NCBI RefSeq assembly: GCF_026586805.1
Contig: NZ_JAPFHA010000003.1
Coordinates: 217,874 to 281,873 of the forward strand
Reading direction: 5' to 3'
DNA length: 64,000 bases
Source of the DNA: Niveibacterium sp. 24ML
GTDB lineage: Bacteria; Pseudomonadota; Gammaproteobacteria; Burkholderiales; Rhodocyclaceae
In this document: positions 35,571 through 44,032 of the stretch, piece after piece
Layout of the letters: every line of letters begins with the position of its first letter
How positions within the stretch are numbered: the first letter of the stretch is position 1
Notes under the pieces: model-generated
The model's database searches: none
Told to the model about the DNA's origin: nothing
The model's input: the letters and a program-made list of their open reading frames with translations, nothing else
Program-made: the position numbers and the translations under genes

Positions 35571-36050
35571 ATGAAGCGCCTCTACACCCTTGGTTTCGCC
35601 GCAGCGATCGCGCTGGTTTCGCACACCGCGCTGGCGCACGACTACGCGCTCGGCGATCTGAAGATCGAACACCCCTGGGCACGCGCCACGGTGCCGGCCC
35701 AACGCGCCAGCGGCGGCTTTCTCAAGATCCGCAACAACGGCGCGGCTGACCGCCTGGTGTCAGCTTCTGCCGGCGTTTCCGAGCGGGTGGAACTGCACGA
35801 GATGAAGATGGAGGGCGACGTCATGAAGATGCGGGAGATCGCGGCCATCGATCTGCCTGCAGGCGGTGAAGTCGAACTCAAGCCGGGCGGCCTGCATGTG
35901 ATGTTCATCAACTTGAAGGCGCCGCTTGCGGAAGGCAGCAGTTTCCCGATGACGCTGAAGTTCGAGAAGGCGGGGGAGATCAAGCTCGATATGCGCGTCG
36001 AAGCCCTCAAGACGCCGGATGCGAAGCCGCACAAGGCGATGTCGCACTGA
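35571..36050 (+). CDS. PCu(A)C-type periplasmic copper chaperone
   Basis: This 159-residue protein has a signal peptide (MKRLYTLGFAAAIALVSHTALA), then HPWARATVPAQRASGGFLKI, and the copper ligands of the family: His/Met in ERVELHEMKMEGDVMKM and GGLHVMF. PCu(A)C proteins carry Cu(I), often to cytochrome oxidase. A GGAG site precedes the ATG. It follows the barrel gene by about 50 nt and is probably cotranscribed with the copper operon. Confidence 0.92.
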   Translation: MKRLYTLGFAAAIALVSHTALAHDYALGDLKIEHPWARATVPAQRASGGFLKIRNNGAADRLVSASAGVSERVELHEMKMEGDVMKMREIAAIDLPAGGEVELKPGGLHVMFINLKAPLAEGSSFPMTLKFEKAGEIKLDMRVEALKTPDAKPHKAMSH

Positions 36051-36081
36051 GCTGCACGGCAACACTGGAAGGAGGCAAGCG

Positions 36082-36708
36082 ATGCCGACCCATTGCAAGG
36101 AAGGTCTGCAGCCCTCGCCGCGTTTGCGTGCGAGAGGTGTGCCGCGAGGCGAGGTGATCTACGAGGTGGGCGCGACCGGCCAGACCTGGCGACTGATCTC
36201 GGGCATCGTGCGGCTTGATCGCGACGATGCCTCGGGCCCGCAGTTTGCCAGTCTGGCGCTGGCGGGCGATCTGCTAGGTAGCGAACTGCTGTTGCACGAT
36301 TGCTATGTGTTCCGCGCGACCGCCTTGACCACCTGCCGGATCGAGCCCTGGTTGCCGCCGCCGGCCGAGCAGGGCTATCGACCGCTGCTGGAAAGGCTGA
36401 CGGCGCTCGAAGCGCGCGCCGCCGACTTGCTGGCGTTGCGCACCGGCAGTCCGCTGGATCGTGTATCGCGGTTGTTGCGCTTGCTGGCGGGCGGCGATCT
36501 CTCGGCAAGGGCCACCCGTATTGCCTTGCCGCGTCTGCGTGATATGGCCGAGATGACCAATCTGGCTGGCGAGACCGTCTCGCGCGCCTTCAGCGAACTG
36601 AGGCGCCAGGGCGTGCTGACCCGCGACGGGCACCGCCGTGCAAGCGTGTCGAGCATGGTTGCCGCACTCGACCCGGCCGTGCCCTTGCAAGAAGCGGCGA
36701 GAAGGTAA
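36082..36708 (+). CDS. Crp/Fnr-family transcriptional regulator
   Basis: This 208-residue protein has a cyclic-nucleotide-binding-like beta roll (GEVIYEVGATGQTWRLISGI) and a C-terminal winged HTH (PRLRDMAEMTNLAGETVSRAFSELRRQGVL). No Fnr-type cysteine cluster is seen. AAGGAGG precedes the ATG. It closes the copper operon 31 nt after the chaperone gene and probably regulates it. The effector is unknown. Confidence 0.88.
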   Translation: MPTHCKEGLQPSPRLRARGVPRGEVIYEVGATGQTWRLISGIVRLDRDDASGPQFASLALAGDLLGSELLLHDCYVFRATALTTCRIEPWLPPPAEQGYRPLLERLTALEARAADLLALRTGSPLDRVSRLLRLLAGGDLSARATRIALPRLRDMAEMTNLAGETVSRAFSELRRQGVLTRDGHRRASVSSMVAALDPAVPLQEAARR

Positions 36709-36758
36709 GTTGATTGCCGTTCTGCGCGGGGCAGGGGAGATCTCACTGCGGTGGCGGT

Positions 36759-39700
36759 CTACTTCTGCGTCAGGCGCTCGAAGCCTTGCCAGTGCGCCGG
36801 AGGGGGGGCGATCAGGTAATGCTCGCAGCGCGCGATGAACTCCGTGGGGACTTCGTCCTCCGGGTCTTGCGCGCTGACATGGCGGAACGCGGCGAGCGCT
36901 GCACTGAAGTCGCGCGCATCGTAAAGCTGCATTGCAGTGGCCAGTGCTGCTCGCGTGGCCAGCTTCGCTTCGCGACGTTCGGGCGCCTCGGCGTCGAGCA
37001 CTTCGTATAGCTCGATCGCGAGGTTCTTTCCCTTGACGGCGACCCGGTCCACCCGGCGGATCTCGAATGCGTCCGCTTGGTTCAGGCCCCGGTAGGTCTG
37101 TTCGCCGATCAGCAGGCGCGCGCGGTAGCGCTTGGTGAGTTGCTCGATCCGCGAGGCCAGGTTCACCGTGTCGCCGATCACCGAACACTGGATCCGGTCG
37201 TGCCCGCCTACGGTGCCGAGCACGACCGGGCCGGAATTGATCCCGATGCCCATCTGAAGTGTTGGTTGCCCGAGCGCGATCGATTGTTGATTGAGCGATT
37301 CGAGCGCGCGCCACATGCCGATGCCGGCACGCACTGCGGCGTCTGGCGTGGCTTCAAACAGGGCCTTGATCTCGTCACCCGCAAAGGAGTCGATGAATCC
37401 GCCGGTCTGCTTGATGGGCGTTTCCATACTCACGAAGAAGCGGTTGAGCAGTGCGATCACGGTGTGCGGGTCGAGGCTTTCGGCCAGCGGCGTGAAGCCG
37501 CGCAAGTCGGCGAACATGACGCTCATGGTCTTGGCGACGTGCTCGCCCAGATCAACCCGCGCGATATCCAGGTGATCAAGGCTTTCAAGGAACTGGCTCG
37601 GCACGAAGCGGCGCTGCGCGGCGATCAGGCGCAACTGCTCGTCGTAGAGCCGGGCGTTCTCCATCGAAATGGATGCCTGTGCGGCGAGCAGTTTGATCAC
37701 CTCGATGCGGTCTTCGGTGAAGGCGCCGCTGGCAATGCCGTTCTCCATGTAGATCGCGCCTTCGAATTTGCCCTGGCGCTGGAGCGGAATGCACAGCGCA
37801 GACTGCGGCCGGCGCGCGATCAGGTAAGCGTCGCGCGCGAAGTTTCCGGCGCGCGTCACGTCGTTGAGCACCACCGGTGTGTTGGTGTGCAGCACGTGGT
37901 AGATGATCGAAAGCGGCAGTTCCAGCGATTCGCCGGCTTGCTCGATCGGCAGCGAGGGGGGCATCGCCGCGCCTGGATTGCCGATCTCGCAGAAGCCTTC
38001 GACGCGCAGGCGCCCATCCTTGCGCACCACGAAACAGCCGCGCTGCCCGCCGGCATTTTCGAGCATGATCCGCATGGTGCTGCTGAGCAGTTGTTCGAGC
38101 ACGATTTCGCTCGAGATGGCCTGCGACGCCTTGATGACCGAAGCCATGTCGAGCGCGCTGGCGTCCACCGGATCGTCCTCGTCTGCGCTGCTGCTGGCGC
38201 GGGCCCGCAGCGGCAGGCGCTGCTGCAACTGCGGGAATTCGTCTTCGAGCAGGGCGACTTTGCGGCGGGCGCCCCAACGCTCGTAGAGGTGGCGCGCCGC
38301 GCGAAGGTAACCTTCTGCGGCCTTGCGCCGGTCTGCGGCAAGCAGGTGCCGCGCCGCCAGTTCGTTGGCCATGGCTTCGTCGCGCGAGAACTCGTGCTCG
38401 CGTGCGGCATCCATCGCCTGTTCGTAACGCTGCAGCGCGCGGTCCACCCGCCCGTCGAGCCGTGCGAGCTCGCCTTCCATCATGTACTGCAGGTGCAGAA
38501 AGTTCTCCGGGCAATGCGCAGCCCAGCGCGCCATGCGGCGATGGTCGGCACGCAAGCGGGTGCGCGCCGCTGCCTGCGCGGCGGGCGCAAGCATGTTGAA
38601 TAGCGCCGCGCGGGTGAGAAAGGCCACGATGTAGAAGCGCACAAGTTGCGGCAGCGACATGGCGGATGCCAGCAACTGATCCTGTGCTTCGACATGCCGC
38701 AAGGCTTCGTCGTACTCGCCGTAGAAGTGGCAGATCTCGGCCTTGTAGATGTGGTAGTTGGCCACGCCGGTCATGAAGCGGCGCTGCAGCATGCCTTCAA
38801 GGCAACGCGCTTCGTCAAAGCTGGCGTCGTTCATCGAGCAGAGGCCATCGGTGCGCCCGAGGAAGTTGCGCTGCATCTGCAGGAACAGCGTGCCCGAGTC
38901 CAGCGAGTCCTGGTATTCGCAGTCGCGCACGATGCTCAGGTAGTTGGCGTGCTCCTGCTCGGCGGTTTCAAGGTCGAGCTTGGGGTCCCAGATGATGCAG
39001 TCCTGCGCGCTGTAGGCGAGGTAGAGCAGATCGCCCGACTGGTAGCCGGATTCGATGCCACGGCGGAACCACGGGGTCATGCTTGACCAGTGCTTGCTCC
39101 AGTGGTGCACGAACATCGTGTAGACGTAGAGCACCCGCGACTTGAGTGCGATGTCGTCGAGCTGGTCGTTCATCGCCACCGCAAGCTGGCCGTATTCATA
39201 GCCGGTTGCCGGATCGTCGAGTACCCCGCAAAGCAGCATGCCGTAGGCGGCGTAGGCGAAGGCCGATTCCGGACTGGTGCCGCTGCTCAGCGAGATGTTC
39301 ACCGACTTGAGCACCAGGAAGGGGAAGAGGTTGCCGCTGCCGGACAGGAAGGCGGCAGGGAAGATTTCCATCAGGAGGCGGATGGCGATCAGCCGCGACG
39401 GATCGGTCAGCGGGGGCGAGTGGATCAGCGAGGCGATCTCGCGCCCGGCGAGGTTGCGCTTGACCGCCGCCCGTTCGCGCGCGATGGCGGCGCGGTCGGG
39501 GTTGCTGGTGATGCGGATGCCCAGCAAGCCCAGGCCCAGGATGGCTGCGTCGATCGATTCCACCATCTTGCCGGTGGTGGCGTACTGCCGGGTGCGCATC
39601 GAAAGGATCTCTGCGCGTTCCAGGTTGCTGCGTGCGCGGGCGAGCAGTTGTTCGATGTAGGCCTCGGCCTCGTCGAAGCGCGCGGTGAGGTAGGCGCACT

Positions 39701-42116
39701 GCTGGTATTCGGTGGCGAGCGCCTTGGCCAGTTCGAAATCGGTGTCCCATGCATCGCGCGCCAGCAGCGATTGACCGATGCGCAGGTATTCGAGCGCGGA
39801 TTCATAGGCCGACGAGCGCTGCGCCATGAGCCCCGCGGCAAGGTTCAGTGCCGCCAGCTCGCGCCGTTCGGCGGCGTCGTCGATCAGGCGAAGCCCCTGG
39901 TTGAGGTGGTCGACGATGTCGATCAGGCGTGCCGTGCGCTCCTGCGGTGTGGCGTGGGCCTGGATCAGCCGCCCGATCGAAAGGTGCACCGCCTGCTTGT
40001 GCTCGTGGTCGATCAGCGCGTAGGCGGCTTGCTGCACGCGGTCGTGCTGGAAACGGTAGCTCGGGTTCAGGCCGGCGGCTTTGGCGTGGCCGGCTTCGTC
40101 GCCGGCGGCCTCGCCGACGAGCTTGTATTCGTCCTGCAGCGGAATGACCATGTGCCGCTTGAGCGCCGGCAGCAAGGCGGCTGCGGTCTGGTCGAGCGAT
40201 TGCTGGTGGATGATGGCCAGCGTTCGCAGATCAAAACTCGCCCCGATGCAGGCGGCCAATTGCAGGACTCGCTGGGTGTCCGGCGCGAGTTTGCGCAGAT
40301 TGGCGACCACCAGATCGACCACATCGTCGGGCAGGCCCGCACGCTGCACCCCATCCAGATCCCACTGCCACCCGCCGGCTTCGGGCGAGAAACTGATCGC
40401 TCTGGATTGCTCAAGCGCCTTGAGCATTTCGGTCAGGAAGAAGGGGTTGCCCTGCGCCTTGTCATGCAACACCGCGCTCAAGGCCGCGCAGGCGGCGACG
40501 CTGCAGCCCAGGGCGTCTGCCACGAGCTGCGCGCTTGAAGCCGGGTCGAGCGGATGCAGCGGCAGATCATGAATCGGGCGAATGGCCTGGATTTCGTTGA
40601 GCGCGAGTCGAAGCGGGTGGCCGGTATCGACTTCGTTGCTGCGATACGCGCCAATCAGCATCAGCCGCGAGAGTTCGCGCGCGCCCGCGAGCCAGCGGAT
40701 CAGATTGAGCGAGGCGGTGTCACTGAACTGCAGGTCGTCGAGGAAGATCACCAGGGCTTGTTCGCTGGTGATGACGCGCAGGAAATTGAGAATCGCGATC
40801 TGGAAGCGGTTCTGCGCCTCGGTGCGTGGCAGCTCGGGCACGGCGGGCTGCGGGCCGATGATCAGCGCGAGATCCGGCATCAGTTCAACCAGCAACTGCG
40901 CATTGGGCGCGACCGCCGCAAGGATCTTCTCGCGCAGCGCATCGGTGCGCTCGCGCGATTCACCCAGCAGTTGCCGGATCAGGCTGCGAAACGCGGTCGC
41001 CAGCGCGGAGTAGGGCGTGCTGCGGTGGAATTGGTCGAACTTTCCTTCGATCAGGTAGCCGTGCTGCCTGACCAGTGGCTTGCCCAGCTCATTGACCAGC
41101 GCCGATTTGCCGATGCCCGAGTAGCCCGACACCATGCAGATTGCGGTGGCGCCCTTGGCAACGTCGTCGAACAGGCGCATCAGCACCGCAAGTTCCGCTT
41201 CGCGGCCGTAGAGCTTCTGCGGGATCTGGAACTTGCGTGAAACGTCGCGCAGCCCGAGTGCAAAAAGGGGAATCGCACCGGTATCGGCAAGCGCCTGCTG
41301 GCACCGCGTCAGGTCGGCGATCAGGCCAAAGCTGCTCTGGTAGCGGTCTTCGGCGTTCTTGGCCATGAGCTTGAGCACGATCGCCGATACCGTTTCGGGG
41401 ATCGAGTGATCGCGCTCGCTGGGGCTGGGCGGCTGTTTGCCGATGTGGCTGTGCACCCATTCCAGCACCGAGTCGGCCTTGAACGGCAACTCGCCGGTGA
41501 GTAGCTCGAACAGCGTGACGCCCAGCGAGTAAAAGTCCGAGCGGTAGTCCAGATCGCGGTTCATGCGCCCGGTTTGCTCGGGCGAAATGTAGGGCAGCGA
41601 ACCCTCGATCCGTTTGCTTACGCCGTAATTGGGCCGCTCGCGCGAGATTTCAGACGAGAGGCCGAAGTCGATCAGGCGCACCCGCCCGGCTTCGTCCACC
41701 AGCACACTGCCGGGGTGGATGTTCTTGTGCACGACCTCGTGTTCGTGCACTTGGCCGAGCGCTTCAGCAATCGCAATCGCGATATCGAAGAAGCGGTTTA
41801 GCGGGATGATCCGCGCGCCGGCCTGGCCGATCAGCTTGGCCAGCGGCTGTCCAAAGGGTTCATAAACGATGGCGAGATTGCCGTTGCCATGCGCTTCCAG
41901 CGCATGCACGCGCACGATGCTCGATGCCGCCTGCAGACGCTGCACGATCTGGTACTCGCGGCGAAGCGCCGCTACGGCCTGCTTGTCGGGGTACTCGGCC
42001 TTGAGGGTTTTGGCGATCAGCTGCCGCCCGTCGCGCACCCGCACCACGTTGAGTACGGCACGCAGGCGCGACTGGTGTAGCGCCGCGCCGATCCGGTAGC
42101 CGGGTATCTCAATCAT
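36759..42116 (-). CDS. Giant kinase-like/AAA/GAF/adenylate-cyclase signalling protein
   Basis: This 1785-residue cytoplasmic protein has an N-terminal Ser/Thr-kinase-like domain (1-270), an AAA/STAND ATPase (P-loop GYSGIGKS near 332), a long helical repeat region (650-1290), a GAF domain (1320-1490) and a class III nucleotide cyclase (from about 1525). The cyclase looks complete: FADLRGFT and SFAGDE metal sites, the lysine in EIKALF suggesting ATP as substrate, and GDTVNLASRIE. The kinase catalytic loop reads HEHEVVHKNIHPGSVLVDE, with the usual catalytic Asp replaced by Asn, though DFG is kept, so it may be a pseudokinase. The signal sensed is unknown. Confidence 0.88.
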   Translation of the reverse strand: MIEIPGYRIGAALHQSRLRAVLNVVRVRDGRQLIAKTLKAEYPDKQAVAALRREYQIVQRLQAASSIVRVHALEAHGNGNLAIVYEPFGQPLAKLIGQAGARIIPLNRFFDIAIAIAEALGQVHEHEVVHKNIHPGSVLVDEAGRVRLIDFGLSSEISRERPNYGVSKRIEGSLPYISPEQTGRMNRDLDYRSDFYSLGVTLFELLTGELPFKADSVLEWVHSHIGKQPPSPSERDHSIPETVSAIVLKLMAKNAEDRYQSSFGLIADLTRCQQALADTGAIPLFALGLRDVSRKFQIPQKLYGREAELAVLMRLFDDVAKGATAICMVSGYSGIGKSALVNELGKPLVRQHGYLIEGKFDQFHRSTPYSALATAFRSLIRQLLGESRERTDALREKILAAVAPNAQLLVELMPDLALIIGPQPAVPELPRTEAQNRFQIAILNFLRVITSEQALVIFLDDLQFSDTASLNLIRWLAGARELSRLMLIGAYRSNEVDTGHPLRLALNEIQAIRPIHDLPLHPLDPASSAQLVADALGCSVAACAALSAVLHDKAQGNPFFLTEMLKALEQSRAISFSPEAGGWQWDLDGVQRAGLPDDVVDLVVANLRKLAPDTQRVLQLAACIGASFDLRTLAIIHQQSLDQTAAALLPALKRHMVIPLQDEYKLVGEAAGDEAGHAKAAGLNPSYRFQHDRVQQAAYALIDHEHKQAVHLSIGRLIQAHATPQERTARLIDIVDHLNQGLRLIDDAAERRELAALNLAAGLMAQRSSAYESALEYLRIGQSLLARDAWDTDFELAKALATEYQQCAYLTARFDEAEAYIEQLLARARSNLERAEILSMRTRQYATTGKMVESIDAAILGLGLLGIRITSNPDRAAIARERAAVKRNLAGREIASLIHSPPLTDPSRLIAIRLLMEIFPAAFLSGSGNLFPFLVLKSVNISLSSGTSPESAFAYAAYGMLLCGVLDDPATGYEYGQLAVAMNDQLDDIALKSRVLYVYTMFVHHWSKHWSSMTPWFRRGIESGYQSGDLLYLAYSAQDCIIWDPKLDLETAEQEHANYLSIVRDCEYQDSLDSGTLFLQMQRNFLGRTDGLCSMNDASFDEARCLEGMLQRRFMTGVANYHIYKAEICHFYGEYDEALRHVEAQDQLLASAMSLPQLVRFYIVAFLTRAALFNMLAPAAQAAARTRLRADHRRMARWAAHCPENFLHLQYMMEGELARLDGRVDRALQRYEQAMDAAREHEFSRDEAMANELAARHLLAADRRKAAEGYLRAARHLYERWGARRKVALLEDEFPQLQQRLPLRARASSSADEDDPVDASALDMASVIKASQAISSEIVLEQLLSSTMRIMLENAGGQRGCFVVRKDGRLRVEGFCEIGNPGAAMPPSLPIEQAGESLELPLSIIYHVLHTNTPVVLNDVTRAGNFARDAYLIARRPQSALCIPLQRQGKFEGAIYMENGIASGAFTEDRIEVIKLLAAQASISMENARLYDEQLRLIAAQRRFVPSQFLESLDHLDIARVDLGEHVAKTMSVMFADLRGFTPLAESLDPHTVIALLNRFFVSMETPIKQTGGFIDSFAGDEIKALFEATPDAAVRAGIGMWRALESLNQQSIALGQPTLQMGIGINSGPVVLGTVGGHDRIQCSVIGDTVNLASRIEQLTKRYRARLLIGEQTYRGLNQADAFEIRRVDRVAVKGKNLAIELYEVLDAEAPERREAKLATRAALATAMQLYDARDFSAALAAFRHVSAQDPEDEVPTEFIARCEHYLIAPPPAHWQGFERLTQK

Positions 42117-42155
42117 CGGGGGTGCGGATCGTCACGACATGCGGCACGGGGCGGT

Positions 42156-42872
42156 TCAGGCGCCGAACACGCTCTGCGAGCGCTTGCGGTAGTCGTCGTA
42201 AGCGGTGTCGATCAGTGGCGCACCGTGCCCGCAAAGGGTATGGCGGAACGGGATCTCGAAAAGGCGCACGAAGTCTTCCGCCTTGGGCTCGCAAACCTGC
42301 ATCCAGACCGGGCCGAAGTTGGCCGGCTGGAAAAAGCCCATCTGCCGCATCATCGCGCGCGATTCGTCGGAGAAGAACTCGTCATCCGAGATCCAGTTCT
42401 GAAGCGAATCGCAGGCCACCAGGATGCCGCCGGCGCGGTCGATACGCAGAATGCACTCGGGCAGCTTGGTCGTCTTGAACTCGAAGACCGAGCAATCCGG
42501 GAAGGGCATTTCGCCACCGGCACGCAGTTCTTTGTCTGCCACCAGGCCCAGCTTGTGCTGCATGCCCGGCATTGCCCAGAAAACGGGGTTGTAGCGCGCC
42601 TTGTAGAACGGGTCGTCTTCGCCATGCAGCGAACCGATCTTCACCAGATGGGTCACCGTGCCGAGCGCATCGAGCCTGGCCAGACCTGCCTCATCGAGCC
42701 GCACCGAATTGATCAGTGTGAGCTCCGTGCCGTTGCGCACGATCGTCATGTTGCGGCTGAAATGCCAGTGCGCGCCCATCAGTTCGGTCTTCATGGTGCC
42801 GGTGACGAAGAAAACGTCCGGGAAGACTTCTTTGATTTCGCCTGCGGGCTGCGCTGCTGGGAAGTGATCCAT
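42156..42872 (-). CDS. Metallo-beta-lactamase-like (DUF4336-like) protein
   Basis: This 238-residue protein resembles DUF4336/MBL-fold proteins: FSRNMTIVRNGTELTLINSV at the start, LVKIGSLHGEDDPFYKARYN in the middle, DRAGGILVACDSLQNW, and a final TLCGHGAPL. The canonical HxHxDH metal motif is absent. ATG 42872 was chosen because GAGG precedes it; an ATG five codons upstream lacks one. The function is unknown. It lies 39 nt upstream of the giant cyclase gene and may be cotranscribed with it. Confidence 0.6.
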   Translation of the reverse strand: MDHFPAAQPAGEIKEVFPDVFFVTGTMKTELMGAHWHFSRNMTIVRNGTELTLINSVRLDEAGLARLDALGTVTHLVKIGSLHGEDDPFYKARYNPVFWAMPGMQHKLGLVADKELRAGGEMPFPDCSVFEFKTTKLPECILRIDRAGGILVACDSLQNWISDDEFFSDESRAMMRQMGFFQPANFGPVWMQVCEPKAEDFVRLFEIPFRHTLCGHGAPLIDTAYDDYRKRSQSVFGA

Positions 42873-42990
42873 TGCTATAAACCTCATCGTTTGGGAGCGC
42901 CCGTTTCAGGCAAAGCGGAAGTATGTCGTAACTGGCAAAACTGCTGAAAGCCCTGCCTGAGCAAGCGTGCTTGCCAATGTCATCAGCGCT

Positions 42991-43779
42991 TCAGTCGTAG
43001 CGGTAGCGGCCTGCGTAGACGTACTCGATGGCGTACTCGTGGAGGTACTCGTTCAGGTACTGCCACTGCGCCGCGCTCAAGCGGTTCTGCTTGATGTCCT
43101 CAAGCGTTTCGCTGCCGTCGGAATGGTCAAGCCGCTTCAGATGGAACAGCGTCATGTCGCGTCCGCCAAAGAAGCCCTTCAGGAAGTCGTGCTGCCATCG
43201 CGCGCCGGACATGTCGAACACCGCGCCGGCAAGTGCGGTGTGGAACGGGTGCTCGGCCAGCGTCTCTGCGGTGAACTCGGGGTAGGCGCCGGCTGGGTGT
43301 TCGAAGGCAGGCACCGCCTGCTTCTGATGCACCGGGTACTGGCGCAACTGGTTGATGTAGGCCGGATCCAGCCCCGAGGCTTCTGCGCCCTTGATCAGGA
43401 TGTTCAGGTAGCGTTGCGTGGGCCGGCAGCTTTCGTCGATGAAGCTCGGGATTCCCACGTAGGCAATTGCCGCCTGGACGCCGTGTGCGGTTTCCACCGG
43501 CAGTTCGATGCGGTCGTATCCGTGGCCATAGGCTTCGGCCGCATCCAGCAGCGCAAGATGCTGCGGCTCGCACCGGTGCAGCACGCCGCGGACGAGATCG
43601 CCCGGCGCTTGCGAGGGTTCGATGTTGCCAACGCCCCCTTCGTGGCGAAAGAAGTGATGGACGTTGAAGCGCAAGCGCCAGCCATGCAGCACCGCTGCGT
43701 GCGACTCGCCGGGCTCGACGCCCTTCGCGCGCAGCGAATGCAGGTCCATGTTTGAGCCGTAGCCGAAGTACCAGAACAC
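42991..43779 (-). CDS. Gamma-glutamylcyclotransferase-like protein
   Basis: This 262-residue protein begins with FWYFGYGSNMDLHSLRAKGV, the signature of the gamma-glutamylcyclotransferase/AIG2 fold, with VRGVLHRCEPQHLALLDAAEA and a Tyr-rich loop. The start is GTG 43779, with AAGGGGAT six bases upstream, and the family motif begins three residues in. It may release 5-oxoproline from gamma-glutamyl compounds. The C-terminal half is longer than in minimal family members. Confidence 0.8.
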   Translation of the reverse strand: MFWYFGYGSNMDLHSLRAKGVEPGESHAAVLHGWRLRFNVHHFFRHEGGVGNIEPSQAPGDLVRGVLHRCEPQHLALLDAAEAYGHGYDRIELPVETAHGVQAAIAYVGIPSFIDESCRPTQRYLNILIKGAEASGLDPAYINQLRQYPVHQKQAVPAFEHPAGAYPEFTAETLAEHPFHTALAGAVFDMSGARWQHDFLKGFFGGRDMTLFHLKRLDHSDGSETLEDIKQNRLSAAQWQYLNEYLHEYAIEYVYAGRYRYD

Positions 43780-43954
43780 GCGGGATCCCCTTGCCTTGTG
43801 TGGCCAAGCCCGGATTCGACGTGAGCATCGCGGAAAACGCAAGCCATGGCGGGGGGCGACACCATTCCGCGATAATCCGCAAGGTACTTGTCACGTGGCG
43901 ATATCCCGCCTTTGCACCTATGGTGCACTGGGCGCAACGCCGCTTGCAGCATCC

Positions 43955-43987
43955 ATAAGCCAGAAATAAGCCAGAAATAAGCCAGAA
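43955..43987. repeat. Three tandem copies of an 11-bp unit
   Basis: ATAAGCCAGAA occurs three times with exact 11-bp spacing (43955, 43966, 43977). It lies about 45 nt before the phosphoesterase start. The spacing is close to one helical turn, so all copies face the same side of the helix, as in a cooperative regulator site. It may also be simple slippage. Confidence 0.9.
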
Positions 43988-44032
43988 CAATGAGGCCCGC
44001 GGCCATTGCCGCAGCCCGACAGGAGAAACCAG

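Noticed and set aside
37077..38603. Long plus-strand open frame (508 codons) inside the giant cyclase gene
   Set aside because: It is antisense to a gene with clear domains. Long antisense frames are expected at this GC content, and it has no motifs or ribosome site.
39090..40538. Long plus-strand open frame (482 codons)
   Set aside because: Antisense to the helical region of the same giant gene, with low-complexity content.
43955..43987. Tandem repeat considered as a CRISPR array
   Set aside because: The unit is 11 bp with no spacers and no cas genes are near.
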